NCBI GenBank assembly: GCA_022010015.1
Contig: CP091735.1
Span: 1 to 64,000, forward strand
Source: Clostridium sp.
GTDB taxonomy: Bacteria; Bacillota_I; Bacilli_A; Acholeplasmatales; Anaeroplasmataceae
Direction: 5' to 3'
DNA: 64,000 nt
Of this stretch, positions 44,686 through 54,481 are shown one piece after another. Both the position numbers and the translations under genes were made by a program. The notes beneath the pieces are model-generated. The model was not told where the DNA came from, searched no databases, and saw nothing but the letters and a program-made list of their open reading frames with translations. Numbering within the stretch: the stretch's first letter is position 1; each line of letters opens with the position of its first letter.

Positions 44686-44915
44686 ATAAAAATCCTTAGA
44701 AATAAATCTAAGGACGTAATTTACGCGGTACCACCTTAGTTCAGAATAATATATTCTGCACCTCAAATCCTTAACGCGGAATAAACGTGTGTAATTAGCA
44801 CCTCTTAAAAAGCGAAACTTCATCTATATAGCCTAAAAATCTTTCACCAACCGATTTTTCTCTAAAAAAGCTAATTATAAACTACTACTCTTTCTTCCGA
44901 TTTCTTTTAATTATA
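44686..44915 (-). promoter_or_regulatory. T-box leader controlling pheST
   Basis: The minus-strand leader has the T-box core AAGGTGGTACCGCG at about 44735-44722, a Stem I apical GGTTGGTGAAAG motif near 44850, and a competing terminator with stem TCCTTAGA / TCTAAGGA plus T run (44716-44686) just before the pheS ribosome site. A UUC triplet in GAAGTTTCGCT near 44815 is the probable Phe specifier. Uncharged tRNA-Phe would favour the antiterminator and raise pheST expression. Confidence 0.9.
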
Positions 44916-44944
44916 ACAAAAAAATTCAAGAAAAAAAGTCTATA

Positions 44945-45334
44945 TTATTCTTTATCTTTGTTCTTTTTTTCTTCTTTTTTTAAATATACCACCTAGTACA
45001 ATTAAAATCACATAAACACCTAAAGCTGAATAATATAAGAAATATTTTTGCCTTTTTCACCAAAAAAATATTAGAAAGCATAGGAATAGCTATTTCATCC
45101 ATTAATGCCAAATTATATTTAGTAACAATATTAACATTTTTTTGCAAAATTCATCAATAGAAGGAAGCTTGGTTGCTAAAAAAATTCATCAAATTACCAA
45201 AGCCAGCAATTAGAATTGTTAATAATATTGTCATTAAAAGTGAATATAATATTCCATATTTTTCTTCTTTTTATAATTCCTATAAAAGCAGGGAAAAAAA
45301 TAAATACAACAAGTGTAATTATATTTAAAGCCAT
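44945..45334 (-). CDS. Small membrane protein
   Basis: About 129 residues after repair. ATG behind GGTGAGATT. Three probable membrane segments: MALNIITLVVFIFFPAFIGI, a second near LLMTILLTILIAGFGNLMNF, and a C-terminal YYSALGVYVILIVLGGIFKK followed by a Lys/Glu-rich tail. A soluble loop (VNIVTKYNLALMDEIAIPML) lies between the last two. Not recognised. It sits upstream of the T-box and could share no clear promoter with it. Confidence 0.5.
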
Positions 45335-45506
45335 AATCTCACCACCAATACATAATATTTTATAGCAAGTTTTTCCTAACTTTCAATCTTTAATTTATTT
45401 TTTTACACTTTATAAGTGTATTTCAAACTGTTTTTGCCAAATTATTCCTATCTTTTTTTACTTATTTATGTTAAAATAATATTAATGCTTTATGGAGGTT
45501 TAATTC

Positions 45507-46154
45507 ATGGATTTATTAAATCACGGATTTAATTTAATATTGATATATTTAATTGCTGGGCTTGCTGGTAATATTTACGAAACCTGTTTATATTTAAAAA
45601 AACGTGGACACTTTGTCATATCAAGTGGTTCAATAACCACACCATTTAATTTCGTTTATGGCTTTGGAGCTGTTGTAATTTGTTTTTACAATGACTTGGC
45701 TATATAAATACCCAATCTTAGTTTTTTTCTTGCGGGAATGATTCTTGGTGGTGCTGTAGAATACATTCTTTCCTTTATCCTAGAAAAAAATGCTACATAT
45801 GACATCATGGGATTATTCTTATTTAAAATTTAATATAAATGGTCGAACTGCCTTAAGACCAATGGTAATATGGGGCTTTATGTGTATTGGACTATTTTAT
45901 TTAATATTTTATCCGTTAGTTAGATATGTTATTAATCCTCACATTTTAAATAATACAACTGAAACATTTGCTTACCATTTAATTTTTAATAATCATTATA
46001 TCTATTTGTGCTATCGATTTAATAGTAGTCGTTTTTAGCACTATATCGCTATAAAGCACGTCAAAATGGTAAAACAAGATGCAATCTATATACAAGAATA
46101 ATGGATAAACTATTCTCTGATAAGTTCATTCTTCATCATTTTGAAAAATCTTAA
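45507..46154 (+). CDS. Membrane protein of the CmpB-like (PF06541) family
   Basis: About 215 residues, several membrane helices. The sequence NFVYGFGAVVICF, LGGAVEYILSFILEKML and WDYSYLKFNINGRTALRPMV matches the family annotated as putative ABC-transporter permease CmpB, common in Firmicutes and without a demonstrated role. ATG follows GGAGGTTTAATTC. Breaks near 45685 and 45990. Ends just before a bidirectional terminator; convergent with the starch-binding-like gene. Confidence 0.72.
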
Positions 46155-46183
46155 ATTAAATGATAAGAAAACAACTACAAATG

Positions 46184-46211
46184 AAAAAAAGAGGTCTAAG
46201 CCTCTTTTTTT
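46184..46211. terminator. Bidirectional terminator
   Basis: AAAAAAAGAGG-TCTAAG-CCTCTTTTTTT, T runs on both strands, between two convergent genes (stops at 46154 and 46214). Confidence 0.92.
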
Positions 46212-46213
46212 AT

Positions 46214-47054
46214 TTATTGTCTAAAATTATAAATCAAATCCTCAATATTTTTTTATCCTCATCGATTAATACATAATTATGATTTACTATTTCTTCCTTC
46301 CAAATACCCTTTTTCAACATCAGTCCAAGCCTTAGATCTACAAATCTTAAATTCAAGCTTTGTGCCAAGAGGATAATCACAAGAAGCAATAAAGCTACCA
46401 TCAGCATTCTTTTTCATTAAAATAGCCTTATCTAAATTCCAATTATCATAACTTGTAATTATATAAAGATTATCTGCCTCATCTGTTGCATCATATAAAA
46501 AGCTTAGCAGTAAAATTAACATGACATATCTTTGGTAATTCTTCTACAATAACAGTTTTACCATCAATCTTCTTACGAACATATTTTTTTAATAAAGCCT
46601 TGTAATACTAAGTCCTCAAAGCTTCTACTATAAAATACATCATTATAATCAACATCCAATGCTTCTACAATTGTAGTTGCCCCTACATTTTTAAACATAA
46701 GCTCTAAAAGCTCACAAGCTTCCTTAATGCTTTTTTTGCTCTTAAGCTTAAGCATCATCTTATAGTTTTCATAGCTTTTCTTGTCAGAAACATCCTCAAA
46801 TTTATATTTTGAGCCAATAAAATCCTTTTGGCTCTAAATTCAAATATAATGACAAATTTTTTTCTTGCAATTTTCATTACACCGATTTTATTTCTTTTAT
46901 AATTAATTGTTTCATAATTAAAGCTTAGTCTAGTTTTAACATCCTTATGAGTAGAAACATAAATCCTTGATAATTTGATATACACTTATTGTATCATTTC
47001 CAGCAAGAACCATTTTAGCAGTAAATGATTTTTTTATAGGTAATTTTTTTCCAT
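46214..47054 (-). CDS. Cytoplasmic protein with C-terminal starch/glycogen-binding-like domain
   Basis: About 275 residues, no signal peptide. The C-terminal 90 residues include YIITSYDNWNLDKAILMKKN, DGSFIASCDYPLGTKLEFKI and SKAWTDVEKG, the order expected for a CBM20/CBM48-like fold (NWD..KA..M, LP.GT.FE.K). The N-terminal half (SRIYVSTHKDVKTRLSFNYE, ACELLELMFKNVGATTIVEA) is unknown. ATG behind AAGGAG at 10 nt, or an overlapping ATG 9 nt upstream. An inverted repeat lies upstream at 47118-47133. A role in sensing or binding alpha-glucan is inference only. Confidence 0.55.
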
Positions 47055-47117
47055 ATAAATACATCTCCTTTATATCCATTACCAAAATTATACATTTTTA
47101 CATTAAATGTCTATATT

Positions 47118-47133
47118 TGTAAACCGCTTTACA
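47118..47133. promoter_or_regulatory. Operator-like palindrome TGTAAA-N4-TTTACA
   Basis: TGTAAACCGCTTTACA, perfect 6-bp arms, 64 nt upstream of the starch-binding-like gene start and just above a TATAAT-like box (about 47080). Resembles LacI/GalR or GntR-type sites; a related 6-6-6 dyad is at 63203-63220. Confidence 0.45.
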
Positions 47134-47166
47134 TTTAAATTTATTAAATAATTTTATTTCTATAAC

Positions 47167-47202
47167 TAAAAAGAATTATCATCAAAAATAATTCTCTTTT
47201 TT
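47167..47202 (-). terminator. Probable terminator after rlmCD
   Basis: Stem AGAATTAT / ATAATTCT with an 8-nt loop on the minus strand, then five T. Directly adjacent to the stop codon of rlmCD. Confidence 0.65.
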
Positions 47203-48701
47203 TCATACTAATAGGTTTTTATATTTTTGCTTAAGATTACCTGTTCTTTCATATTGATCTTCACGCATCATTTCAATATCAGCTTTTTGGTATCACACGC
47301 ATTTTATTATTTTGAACAATTTTTCTTACTTTTTTTCTAGTGATTCCTTAAAGCTAGAATCATCTTCATTAATTGTTAATAAGGCAATGCTTTCAATATT
47401 GAATGTTCTTGGAAACATATCAAAACCCTCAATACTTTCTAGCTTATAACCAATATCACTAAAATCATACAAGTCGCGCTTTAAGGTTTTAAGCTCACAA
47501 GAAACATACACTACTCTTCTAGGCTTTAAATAAGAAATTGCTTGAATGAATTGCTTTGTTGAACCACTTCTTGGTGGATCCATAATCAAAACATCAATTT
47601 TTTTCTTTTATTTTTTTGGCTAGCATTTGGACAAAATGAGTTGCATCATCATTAATAAATTCAATATTTTTTTATTTTTATTAATCTTAGCATTTACAAT
47701 TGCATCCTTACATGCATCCTTATTTAATTCAACACCATAAACCATTTTAGCATTTTTAGATGCAAAAATACCAATAGTTCCAACACCACAATAGGTATCC
47801 AAAACAATATCATCATTATTTATATTTGCAAGCTCAATTGCCCTATCATATAATTTTTTTCATACCTAAGGTATTAATTTGATAAAAGCTCCTTGCGGAT
47901 ATTTTTAAAGGTATAAGGACCAATTTTATCATTAATAAATCCTGGTCCATATAATACCTTTTCCTTATCCCCTAAAACAATAGATGTATCTCTTGCATTA
48001 AAATTTTGAATAATTGTTGTTATAGGTAGGTTTTGTTTCAATAAGTCCTTGATAACATTATTTCTACCTGGGAACATTTCGCCATTAGTGACGATTACTA
48101 GCATAAGCTCCTTAGTATTAAAGCCATATCTAACTAATACATGACGAATTATACCTGTTTTAGTTTTTTCATCATAGGGCATAATTTTATTTTTAGTAAA
48201 AAAACTAAATTTAAAGCTTCTATCACCTTATTAGCGGCAGTAGCATGAAGCTTACAATCCAAAACAGGAATAATATTATGGGTATTTTTCTTCATAAAAA
48301 CCACAGCTAACCTTTCTAGACTTAGAAAGCTTATAAACCATTTGACATTTATTACGATAATTTAAATATTCATACATTCCCACAATAGGTCTTGTTTTTA
48401 ATTCCCGTAAAGCCTTTTAAATAATTCATCAAAAATATTGCTGTTTTTTTCTTTAATTCCTCTTCGTAGGAAATATTTAAATATTGACATCCACCACAGC
48501 TCATATAAGCACTACAGCTTGTTTTTTGTCTTTTTGGTGATGATGTAATTATTTTTTCAAGGATTGGTCTTCCATAAGAATTAATTGTAAATGAAGCCTC
48601 TTCATCCTTTAAAAGATTATTAATTTCATATTTTTTTCTTTATATATAATAATACCCTTACCATCTAAGGTTTCATCAATACACTTTAATTTTATAGACA
48701 T
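47203..48701 (-). CDS. rlmCD: 23S rRNA uracil-C5 methyltransferase (TrmA/RlmD family)
   Basis: SAM-dependent m5U methyltransferase. N-terminal TRAM-like segment (SIKLKCIDETLDGKGIIIY), Fe-S cysteines CSAYMSCGGCQYLN, RNA-contact region GIIRHVLVRYGFNT, SAM motif DTYCGVGTIGIFASKNAKMV, VYGVELN, catalytic MIMDPPRSGSTKQFI and VVYVSCELKTLKRDLYDF with the nucleophilic Cys, IEGFDMFPRT. About 495 residues including a basic C-terminal tail of about 45 (KKVRKIVQNNK onward). ATG behind GGAGTGATTAT, 10 nt after the ABC-F stop. Whether it targets U747, U1939 or both cannot be told. Confidence 0.85.
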
Positions 48702-48711
48702 ATAATCACTC

Positions 48712-50268
48712 CTAAACAATCTTTGTTGTCCATGCCTCAGCATCTAAAACAATGGTTGCTAAATTTTCATAAAAATCTCGCTCATGACTAACTAAAATAA
48801 TAGTTCCCTTATAGGCCTTTAAGGCTTCAAGTAATGATTCCTTAGCTAAAGGATCTAAATGATTCGTAGGCTCGTCTAAGATTAAAGCATTAGTTTCTGT
48901 AAGCATTAGCTTGCACAATCTAACCTTTGCCGCCTCTCCTCCTGATAAAACCATCATTAAAGATTCAATTTTATCTTTTGTAAGACCACAAGAGGCTAAA
49001 GCACCACGTACCTCAGCATTAGTCATTGCTGGATACATATTCCATACCTCGTCTAAGGCAGTATTTTTTCCTGCATCCTCCTCTTGAGCAAAATAACCAT
49101 AATGTAAATTATAATCGAGCTTAACGCTTCCACTAAGGGGTGGTATTATTCCAAGTAAGGTTTTTAACAAGGTTGTCTTACCAATACCATTAACACCTCT
49201 TATTGCTACCTTACTACCACGTTCAATTGTTAAACTAAGAGGTTTACATAGAGGTTCATTATAGCCAATAACTAAATTCTCACATACAACTACATTTTTT
49301 CCAGATGCACCACATTCATTAAAATGGAAATTAGGCTTTATTTGCTCTTTAGCTTTTTCAATAATTTCCATCTTATCAAGCTTACGCTGTCTACTCTTAG
49401 CTAAATTTGTTGTCGCAACCCTGGCTTTATTTTTAGCTATAAAGGTTTCCATTCTTTCAATTTCCTTTTGTTGCTTCTCATAGGCAATATTTTGTTGACG
49501 CTTTTTTAATTCATACATTTGCATAAAGCCATCATAATTACCTGTATATCTTGTTAGCGTTCCATCTTCCATATGATAAATAACATTTGCAACCTGATTA
49601 AGAAAAAGGAATATCATGGCTTACAACAATAAAGGCATTCTCATAATCAATTAAATATCTAGTTAACCAATCTATTTGATTTTCATCAAGAAAGTTAGTA
49701 GGCTCATCTAAAATTAAAATTGTAGGAGAAGATAATAAAAGCTTTGTTAATAGCACTTTGCTTCTTTGACCACCAGATAAACTTTTTTTGTATCTCTATC
49801 AAAGCCAATTTCACCAAGTCCTAAGCCTCTAGCTACCTCTTCAATTTTTGCATCTAACGTATAAAAGCCACTATGCTCTAAATATGATTGAATTTCACCA
49901 ATATCCTCAAGCATCTTATTCATTTCATCTTCATTTGCAGTTGCCATTTGATCATACATCTTATACATTTCAGACTCTAGCTCAAACATATCCTTAAAGG
50001 CATCTCTTAATACCTCTTTAATAGTTTTTCCCTGATCTAGAGTTGTATATTGATCCAAATAACCAAATGTCACTCTTTTAGTCCATTCAATTTTACCCTC
50101 ATCTGGTGAAAGACCACCAGTTATCATCTTAACAAATGTTGATTTTCCCTCACCATTTGCACCAACAAGAGCTATATGCTCACCCTTATTCAAAGTAAAG
50201 GACACATTATCCATAATAGTTCTGCTACCAAAACTAAAGCTAGCACCACTAACCTTTAAAACACTCAT
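48712..50268 (-). CDS. ABC-F family ATPase (second copy)
   Basis: About 518 residues, two cassettes. First: VGANGEGKSTFVKMITGGLS, signature SLSGGQRSKVLLTKLLLSSP, ILDEPTNFLDE. Linker QMYELKKRQQNIAYEKQQKE is strongly helical. Second: RGVNGIGKTTLLKTLLGIIP, LSGGEAAKVRLCKLM, ALILDEPTNHLD, IILVSHERDF. Only two breaks (near 49780 and 49610). ATG behind GGTGATTTT. More similar in layout to the Uup/YbiT/EttA group acting on ribosomes; exact subgroup not assigned. Co-transcribed with rlmCD (10-nt gap). Confidence 0.87.
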
Positions 50269-50327
50269 AAAATCACCAACGTATATTGTACTAAAAAAAA
50301 CTATATTTTGCTATACCTAATTGAAAT

Positions 50328-50743
50328 TTATTTCTTAAAATAGTAAGATAAAATCCTTTTTTTCTAGTGATAATACCAATAAAAAAACACCTCTATCATC
50401 TAACACAGGAACAAAGTTAGAATCTAAAAAGTGTTTTTCTATTACCTCTTTTTAATGAAGCATTGCAATCAACCGCTAATACCTCTCTATTAGGTGTAAT
50501 ATCTTTAATATATGAATCCTCAGCTTCTTTAAAATTCAAAAAAAATATTTTTTTCTTAATAGTCCATAGTAAATCCCCTTCAGTTAGAGTATTTACATAT
50601 TTTTCCCTCATTATCTAAAAACAGGAATAGCTGTATATCTATGATATTCCATTTTTTTCAAGTGCTTGTCTTATTGTTGAATTACTATTCAAATATGCAC
50701 ATTCTACCTTAGGTATTAAAAAAACATTAAAAATACTATCCAT
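50328..50743 (-). CDS. CBS-domain pair protein
   Basis: About 138 residues, essentially two CBS domains: FLIPKVECAYLNSNSTIRQA with YTAIPVLDNEGKYVNTLTEG DLLW, then KDITPNREVLAVDCNASLKE with NFVPVLDDRGVFIGIITRKR. Stand-alone CBS pairs bind adenine nucleotides and sense energy state or c-di-AMP; ligand unknown. ATG behind GGAAGGAGAAAAT. It lies after the pfl operon and two terminators. Five A/T-run breaks. Confidence 0.8.
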
Positions 50744-50760
50744 ATTTTCTCCTTCCAAAT

Positions 50761-50796
50761 AAAAATAAGAGTCATACAAAAATATTGTATGGCTCT
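50761..50796 (-). terminator. Second terminator downstream of the pfl operon
   Basis: Minus-strand stem AGAGCCATACAA / TTGTATGACTCT with a 5-nt loop, followed by TATTTTTATTT. It lies in the leader of the CBS gene and may instead act as an attenuator for it. Confidence 0.7.
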
Positions 50797-50842
50797 CCTC
50801 ATAGGCATATATATTATAACATTTTAAAAAAACTAATTCAAG

Positions 50843-50872
50843 AAAAAAAGTAGCCTACAAAATGTAGACTAC
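50843..50872 (-). terminator. First terminator of the pfl operon
   Basis: Stem GTAGTCTACA / TGTAGGCTAC with a 3-nt loop and a run of seven T, 10 nt after the stop of the glycyl-radical-domain gene. Confidence 0.9.
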
Positions 50873-50881
50873 AATTTTCAA

Positions 50882-51115
50882 TTACATTGATTCATGAATT
50901 GTACGAGAAATTACATCGTCTTGTTGTTCCTTAGTTAGCTTTATAAAGTTAACAGCATAACCAGAAACACGAATTGTTAATTGAGGATACTTTTCAGGAT
51001 GAGCTTGAGCATCTAATAATGTTTCACGATTAAATACGTTAACATTTAAATGATAACCACCATCATCAACATAAGTATCAAGCATTTGTACTAAATTATT
51101 TACTCTTTGTGACAT
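50882..51115 (-). CDS. Stand-alone glycyl radical domain of pyruvate formate-lyase
   Basis: 77 residues, no frame break. MSQRVNNLVQMLDTYVDDGG, YHLNVNVFNRETLLDAQAHP, then EKYPQLTIRVSGYAVNFIKL with the radical Gly at about residue 52 (RVSGYA), and VISRTIHESM at the end. This is the exact C-terminus of PFL (last roughly 75 residues), which the large chain upstream lacks. It has its own AGGAGG ribosome site 9 nt from the ATG, and stops in all three frames separate it from pflB (38-nt gap). It must complement PflB in trans, as the GrcA/YfiD spare part does in E. coli (known family); PflA would install the radical. Confidence 0.93.
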   Translation of the reverse strand: MSQRVNNLVQMLDTYVDDGGYHLNVNVFNRETLLDAQAHPEKYPQLTIRVSGYAVNFIKLTKEQQDDVISRTIHESM

Positions 51116-51153
51116 AATAAATTTCCTCCTATTTAAATATATTAGTCAATTAA

Positions 51154-53185
51154 TTAGTCTTCATCTTTTTCCTAAAGACTGAGGTGTAATAGAGAATGTA
51201 TTAGAAATACCATCTCTTGAATACTCATAAGGTAATTTTGCAACTGATTCTAGTGAAGCAAGAGCACCATGAGAATCACGACCATGCATTGGGTTTGCAC
51301 CTGGAGCAAGTGGTTGACCAGCCTTACGACCATCTGGAGTATTACCAGTTCTCTTACCATATACTACGTTTGAAGTAATTGTTAAGATTGACATTGTAGG
51401 AAGTGAATTACGATAAGTATAATGCTTACGAATCATATTCATAAATGTCTTAACTAACCATACAGCAATTTCATCTACACGCTCATCGTTGTTACCATAC
51501 TTAGGGAAATCTCCTTCAGTCTTGAAGTCAACAATTAAACCATCAGCATCACGAATAGGTGTAACCTTAGCATATTTAATAGCTGAAAGTGAATCTACTG
51601 CACAAGATAATCCAGCAACACCGGTTGCGAAATAACGGCCAACATGAGTATCATGTAATGCCATCTCTAATGCTTCATATGAATACTTATCATGCATATA
51701 ATGAATTAGATTTAATGTGTTAACATAAATATCAGCTAGCCACTCCATCATTATTTCATATTTATGCTTAACCTCTTCATAATTTAAAGGCTCATTTGAT
51801 AGAATTGGAGCATATTCAGGTCCAACTTGCATTGGCTTACCTGTAACCTTATCCTTCATTAACTCATCCTTACCACCATTCATAGCGTATAATAAACACT
51901 TAGCTAGGTTAGCACGAGCACCGAAGAATTGCATTTCCTTACCAACTCTCATTGAAGAAACGCAGCAAGCAATACAATAATCATCACCCATTTCTGGACG
52001 CATTAATTCATCTGACTCATATTGAATAGATGAAGTAGCAATTGATAATCCTGCACAATATTGCTTAAATCCCATAGGTAGACGCTTACTCCATAAAACT
52101 GTTAGGTTTGGTTCTGGAGCTGGTCCAAGGTTTTCTAATGTGTGTAATACACGGAATGAGTTCTTAGTAACTAATGTACGACCATCAGTTCCCATTCCAC
52201 CGATTGATTCAGTAACCCAAGTTGGGTCTCCTGAGAATAATTCATTGTATGACTGAATACGAGCAAATCTAACCATACGAAGCTTCATAATGAAATGATC
52301 CATTAATTCCTGAGCCTCAGATTCAGTTAAAATTCCTCTAGCGAAGTCACGCTCAATATAAATATCTAAGAATGTAGAGTTACGTCCAATTGACATAGCT
52401 GCACCGTTTTGATCCTTAACGGCAGCAAGATAACCAAAATATAATGCTTGAATTGCTTCTTGAGCATTTTCAGCTGGTCTTGAAATATCACAGCCATATG
52501 AAGCAGCCATTTCAGTTAAAGCCTTTAATGCCTTAATTTGATCAGCAACTTCTTCTCTGTCACGTACACGATCAGGAGTCATTTCACCACAAATTAATGA
52601 CTTATCAAGCTCCTTATGCTTAATTAAATATGCTGTACCATAAAGTGCAACTCTTCTGTAATCGCCAACGATACGTCCACGACCATATGTGTCAGGTAGA
52701 CCTGTTAAAATGTGTGCTGAACGACAAGCTCTCATTTCTGGAGTATAAGTGTCAAATACACCATCATTGTGAGTCTTTCTATATTTTCTAAAGAATTCAG
52801 ACCATTGTGGATTAATCTTATATCCATACATTTCTGCAGCTTGCTCAGCCATCTTAATTCCACCAAATGGCATGAATGCTCTCTTAAGTGGTTTATCAGT
52901 TTGAAGACCAACAATCTTTTCTAAATCCTTGTCAATATAGCCAGGCTTGTGAGAATTTACTAAAGATACGATATCAGTATCGCATTCTAGTACACCATTA
53001 TGCTCACGCTCTTGCTTCATTAAATCAAGAACTTCATTCCATAGTTTCTTAGTTGCATCTGTTGCAGGTGCTAAGAAGCTTGAATCTCCTTCATAAGGAG
53101 TATAGTTTCTTTGGATGAAATCACGAACATTTACTTCGTCATTAGACCATTTGCCAGGTACGAAACCTTCCCAACCTTTGTACAT
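51154..53185 (-). CDS. pflB: Pyruvate formate-lyase large chain lacking the glycyl radical domain
   Basis: Converts pyruvate and CoA to formate and acetyl-CoA in anaerobic fermentation. About 676 residues against about 740-760 for a complete PFL. MYKGWEGFVPGKWSNDEVNV, LTGLPDTYGRGRIVGDYRRV, SIGGMGTDGRTLVTKNSFRV, and the adjacent catalytic cysteines in DYCIACCVSSMRVGKEMQFF (about residues 405-406). It ends SITPQSLGKDED after one A is removed from a 5-A run (or SLGKR in the raw reading); either way a stop follows before the radical loop. Promoter at 53246-53274. Strong, nearly break-free coding. Confidence 0.95.
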
Positions 53186-53245
53186 AAATGTAATAACCTC
53201 TTTCTGTTTGTTAAATTAATTTGGTAAAATTCAATTACCTCAAAT

Positions 53246-53274
53246 ATTATACATCAAGATAAACTCTATTTCAA
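53246..53274 (-). promoter_or_regulatory. Promoter of pflB and its radical-domain gene
   Basis: Minus strand TTGAAA (53274-53269), 17 nt, TATAAT (53251-53246); the transcript starts about 60 nt before pflB. An upstream perfect 17-bp palindrome TTAAGAAT-A-ATTCTTAA (53293-53309) is close to the -35 box and could bind a regulator of fermentation; it is not a Rex-type TTGTGA site. Confidence 0.7.
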
Positions 53275-53321
53275 CACTTTTTTTATCTTGAGTTAAGAAT
53301 AATTCTTAATTAGATTATAAA

Positions 53322-53643
53322 TTATAATTTTTTGATTTCTTCTATTTTAGCATCAAGCCAAAGTTCTAAAAATTTCTTCTGGTTGATATCCCTTGCATTT
53401 AGCACAGACAATGTCATTATACATTACTAGAATAGTTGGAACAGATTCAACGCCAAACATATGAATCAAATCAAGTGTTTCCTCAGATGCTTCAATATGA
53501 TGAAGAACACAATCATCTCTATTTGCCGTAAGATCATTTAAAATAGGCATAAGTGATAGACAATTAGCACATGATTCACCAGAAACCTCAATTACGGTAA
53601 TACCATTTAAATACTCTTTATAGTTTTTATCGTTTAGCTGCAT
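53322..53643 (-). CDS. Thioredoxin-like protein in the pfl cluster
   Basis: About 106 residues. EVSGESCANCLSLMPILNDL holds a CxxC (CANC) at the usual N-terminal helix position, and VESVPTILVMYND provides the cis-Pro loop; the C-terminus repairs to EILELWLDAKIEEIKKL by removing one T. The start overlaps the pflA stop by 17 nt, so the two are coupled. Downstream is pflB, with its own promoter inside the gap. A role in keeping PFL or PflA cysteines reduced is inferred from position only. Confidence 0.8.
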
Positions 53644-54373
53644 ATTTTTTTACCTCCAAAATCTCTTTAGCTTTTAAAACCTCATCCTTAGTAGGAGGAT
53701 TTACTCCCTCTAATCTATAAGGTATACCAAGATTTTTATATTTTACAACACCCATAGTGTGATATGGTAAAACCTCAACCTTATCAACCATTGTAAACTT
53801 ACTTAAATAATCATGAAGTCTAGTAAGCTCACCCTCATCTGTTGTAATACCAGGAACAAGAACATGACGTATCCACATATGCTTCTTGTGAGCCTCTAAA
53901 AATTCAGCAAAAGCAAGCGTATGCTTATTACTTTTTCCCGTAAGCTTAATATGCATATCATCATCAATATGTTTAATATCTAATAGAAATAAATCACAGA
54001 CCTCAATAAGTTTTAAATGCTTTTCTACTGATTCCTTATCATCAGGATCAAACATAAAGCCAGATGTATCACAGCAGGTATGAATTCCTTTTTTCTTTAG
54101 CATTGTAAATAATTCAATAACAAAATCAATTTGCACTAATGGCTCGCCACCAGTAACTGTAACGCCACCACCATTTGCAAAATAATTTTTATATTTCATA
54201 ATCATATCACAAACTTCACTTGCTTCATGCAATTCAGCACCATCACTAGTCCAGGTATCAGGATTATGACAATACATACAGCGAAGCGGACATCCCTTTA
54301 AAAACACAACAAAACGAATACCAGGTCCATCAACAGTACCAAATGATTCAAATGAATGTATTTTACCAATCAT
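53627..54373 (-). CDS. pflA: Pyruvate formate-lyase activating enzyme
   Basis: Radical-SAM enzyme that abstracts H from the PFL glycine. 248 residues without a break. MIGKIHSFESFGTVDGPGIR, cluster motif FLKGCPLRCMYCHNPDTW (C-x3-C-x2-C), GGGVTVTGGEPLVQ, LLDIKHIDD, HMWIRHVLVPGITTDEGELT, VEVLPYHTMGVVKYKNLGI. ATG behind AGGAGCTGTTATAT. It precedes the thioredoxin-like gene and pflB; in many bacteria pflA follows pflB, so the order is reversed here. Its substrate glycine lies in the separate 77-residue protein. Confidence 0.96.
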   Translation of the reverse strand: MIGKIHSFESFGTVDGPGIRFVVFLKGCPLRCMYCHNPDTWTSDGAELHEASEVCDMIMKYKNYFANGGGVTVTGGEPLVQIDFVIELFTMLKKKGIHTCCDTSGFMFDPDDKESVEKHLKLIEVCDLFLLDIKHIDDDMHIKLTGKSNKHTLAFAEFLEAHKKHMWIRHVLVPGITTDEGELTRLHDYLSKFTMVDKVEVLPYHTMGVVKYKNLGIPYRLEGVNPPTKDEVLKAKEILEVKKYAAKR

Positions 54374-54447
54374 ATATAACAGCTCCTTTTAACTTCCAAT
54401 ATAAAATTATACCATATTTAGTGTTTATCAGCAATGGAAATTAATGC

Positions 54448-54478
54448 AAAAAAATGGGACTATTTAAAGTCCCACATT
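54448..54478 (-). terminator. Terminator of the pectinesterase gene
   Basis: Minus-strand stem TGGGACT / AGTCCCA with a 6-nt loop and seven T, 8 nt beyond the stop codon. Confidence 0.92.
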
Positions 54479-54481
54479 TTA

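Noticed and set aside
51115..51154. Split of pflB as a homopolymer artefact
   Set aside because: The intergenic segment has stops in all frames and a strong ribosome site and start, which single-base indels cannot produce.
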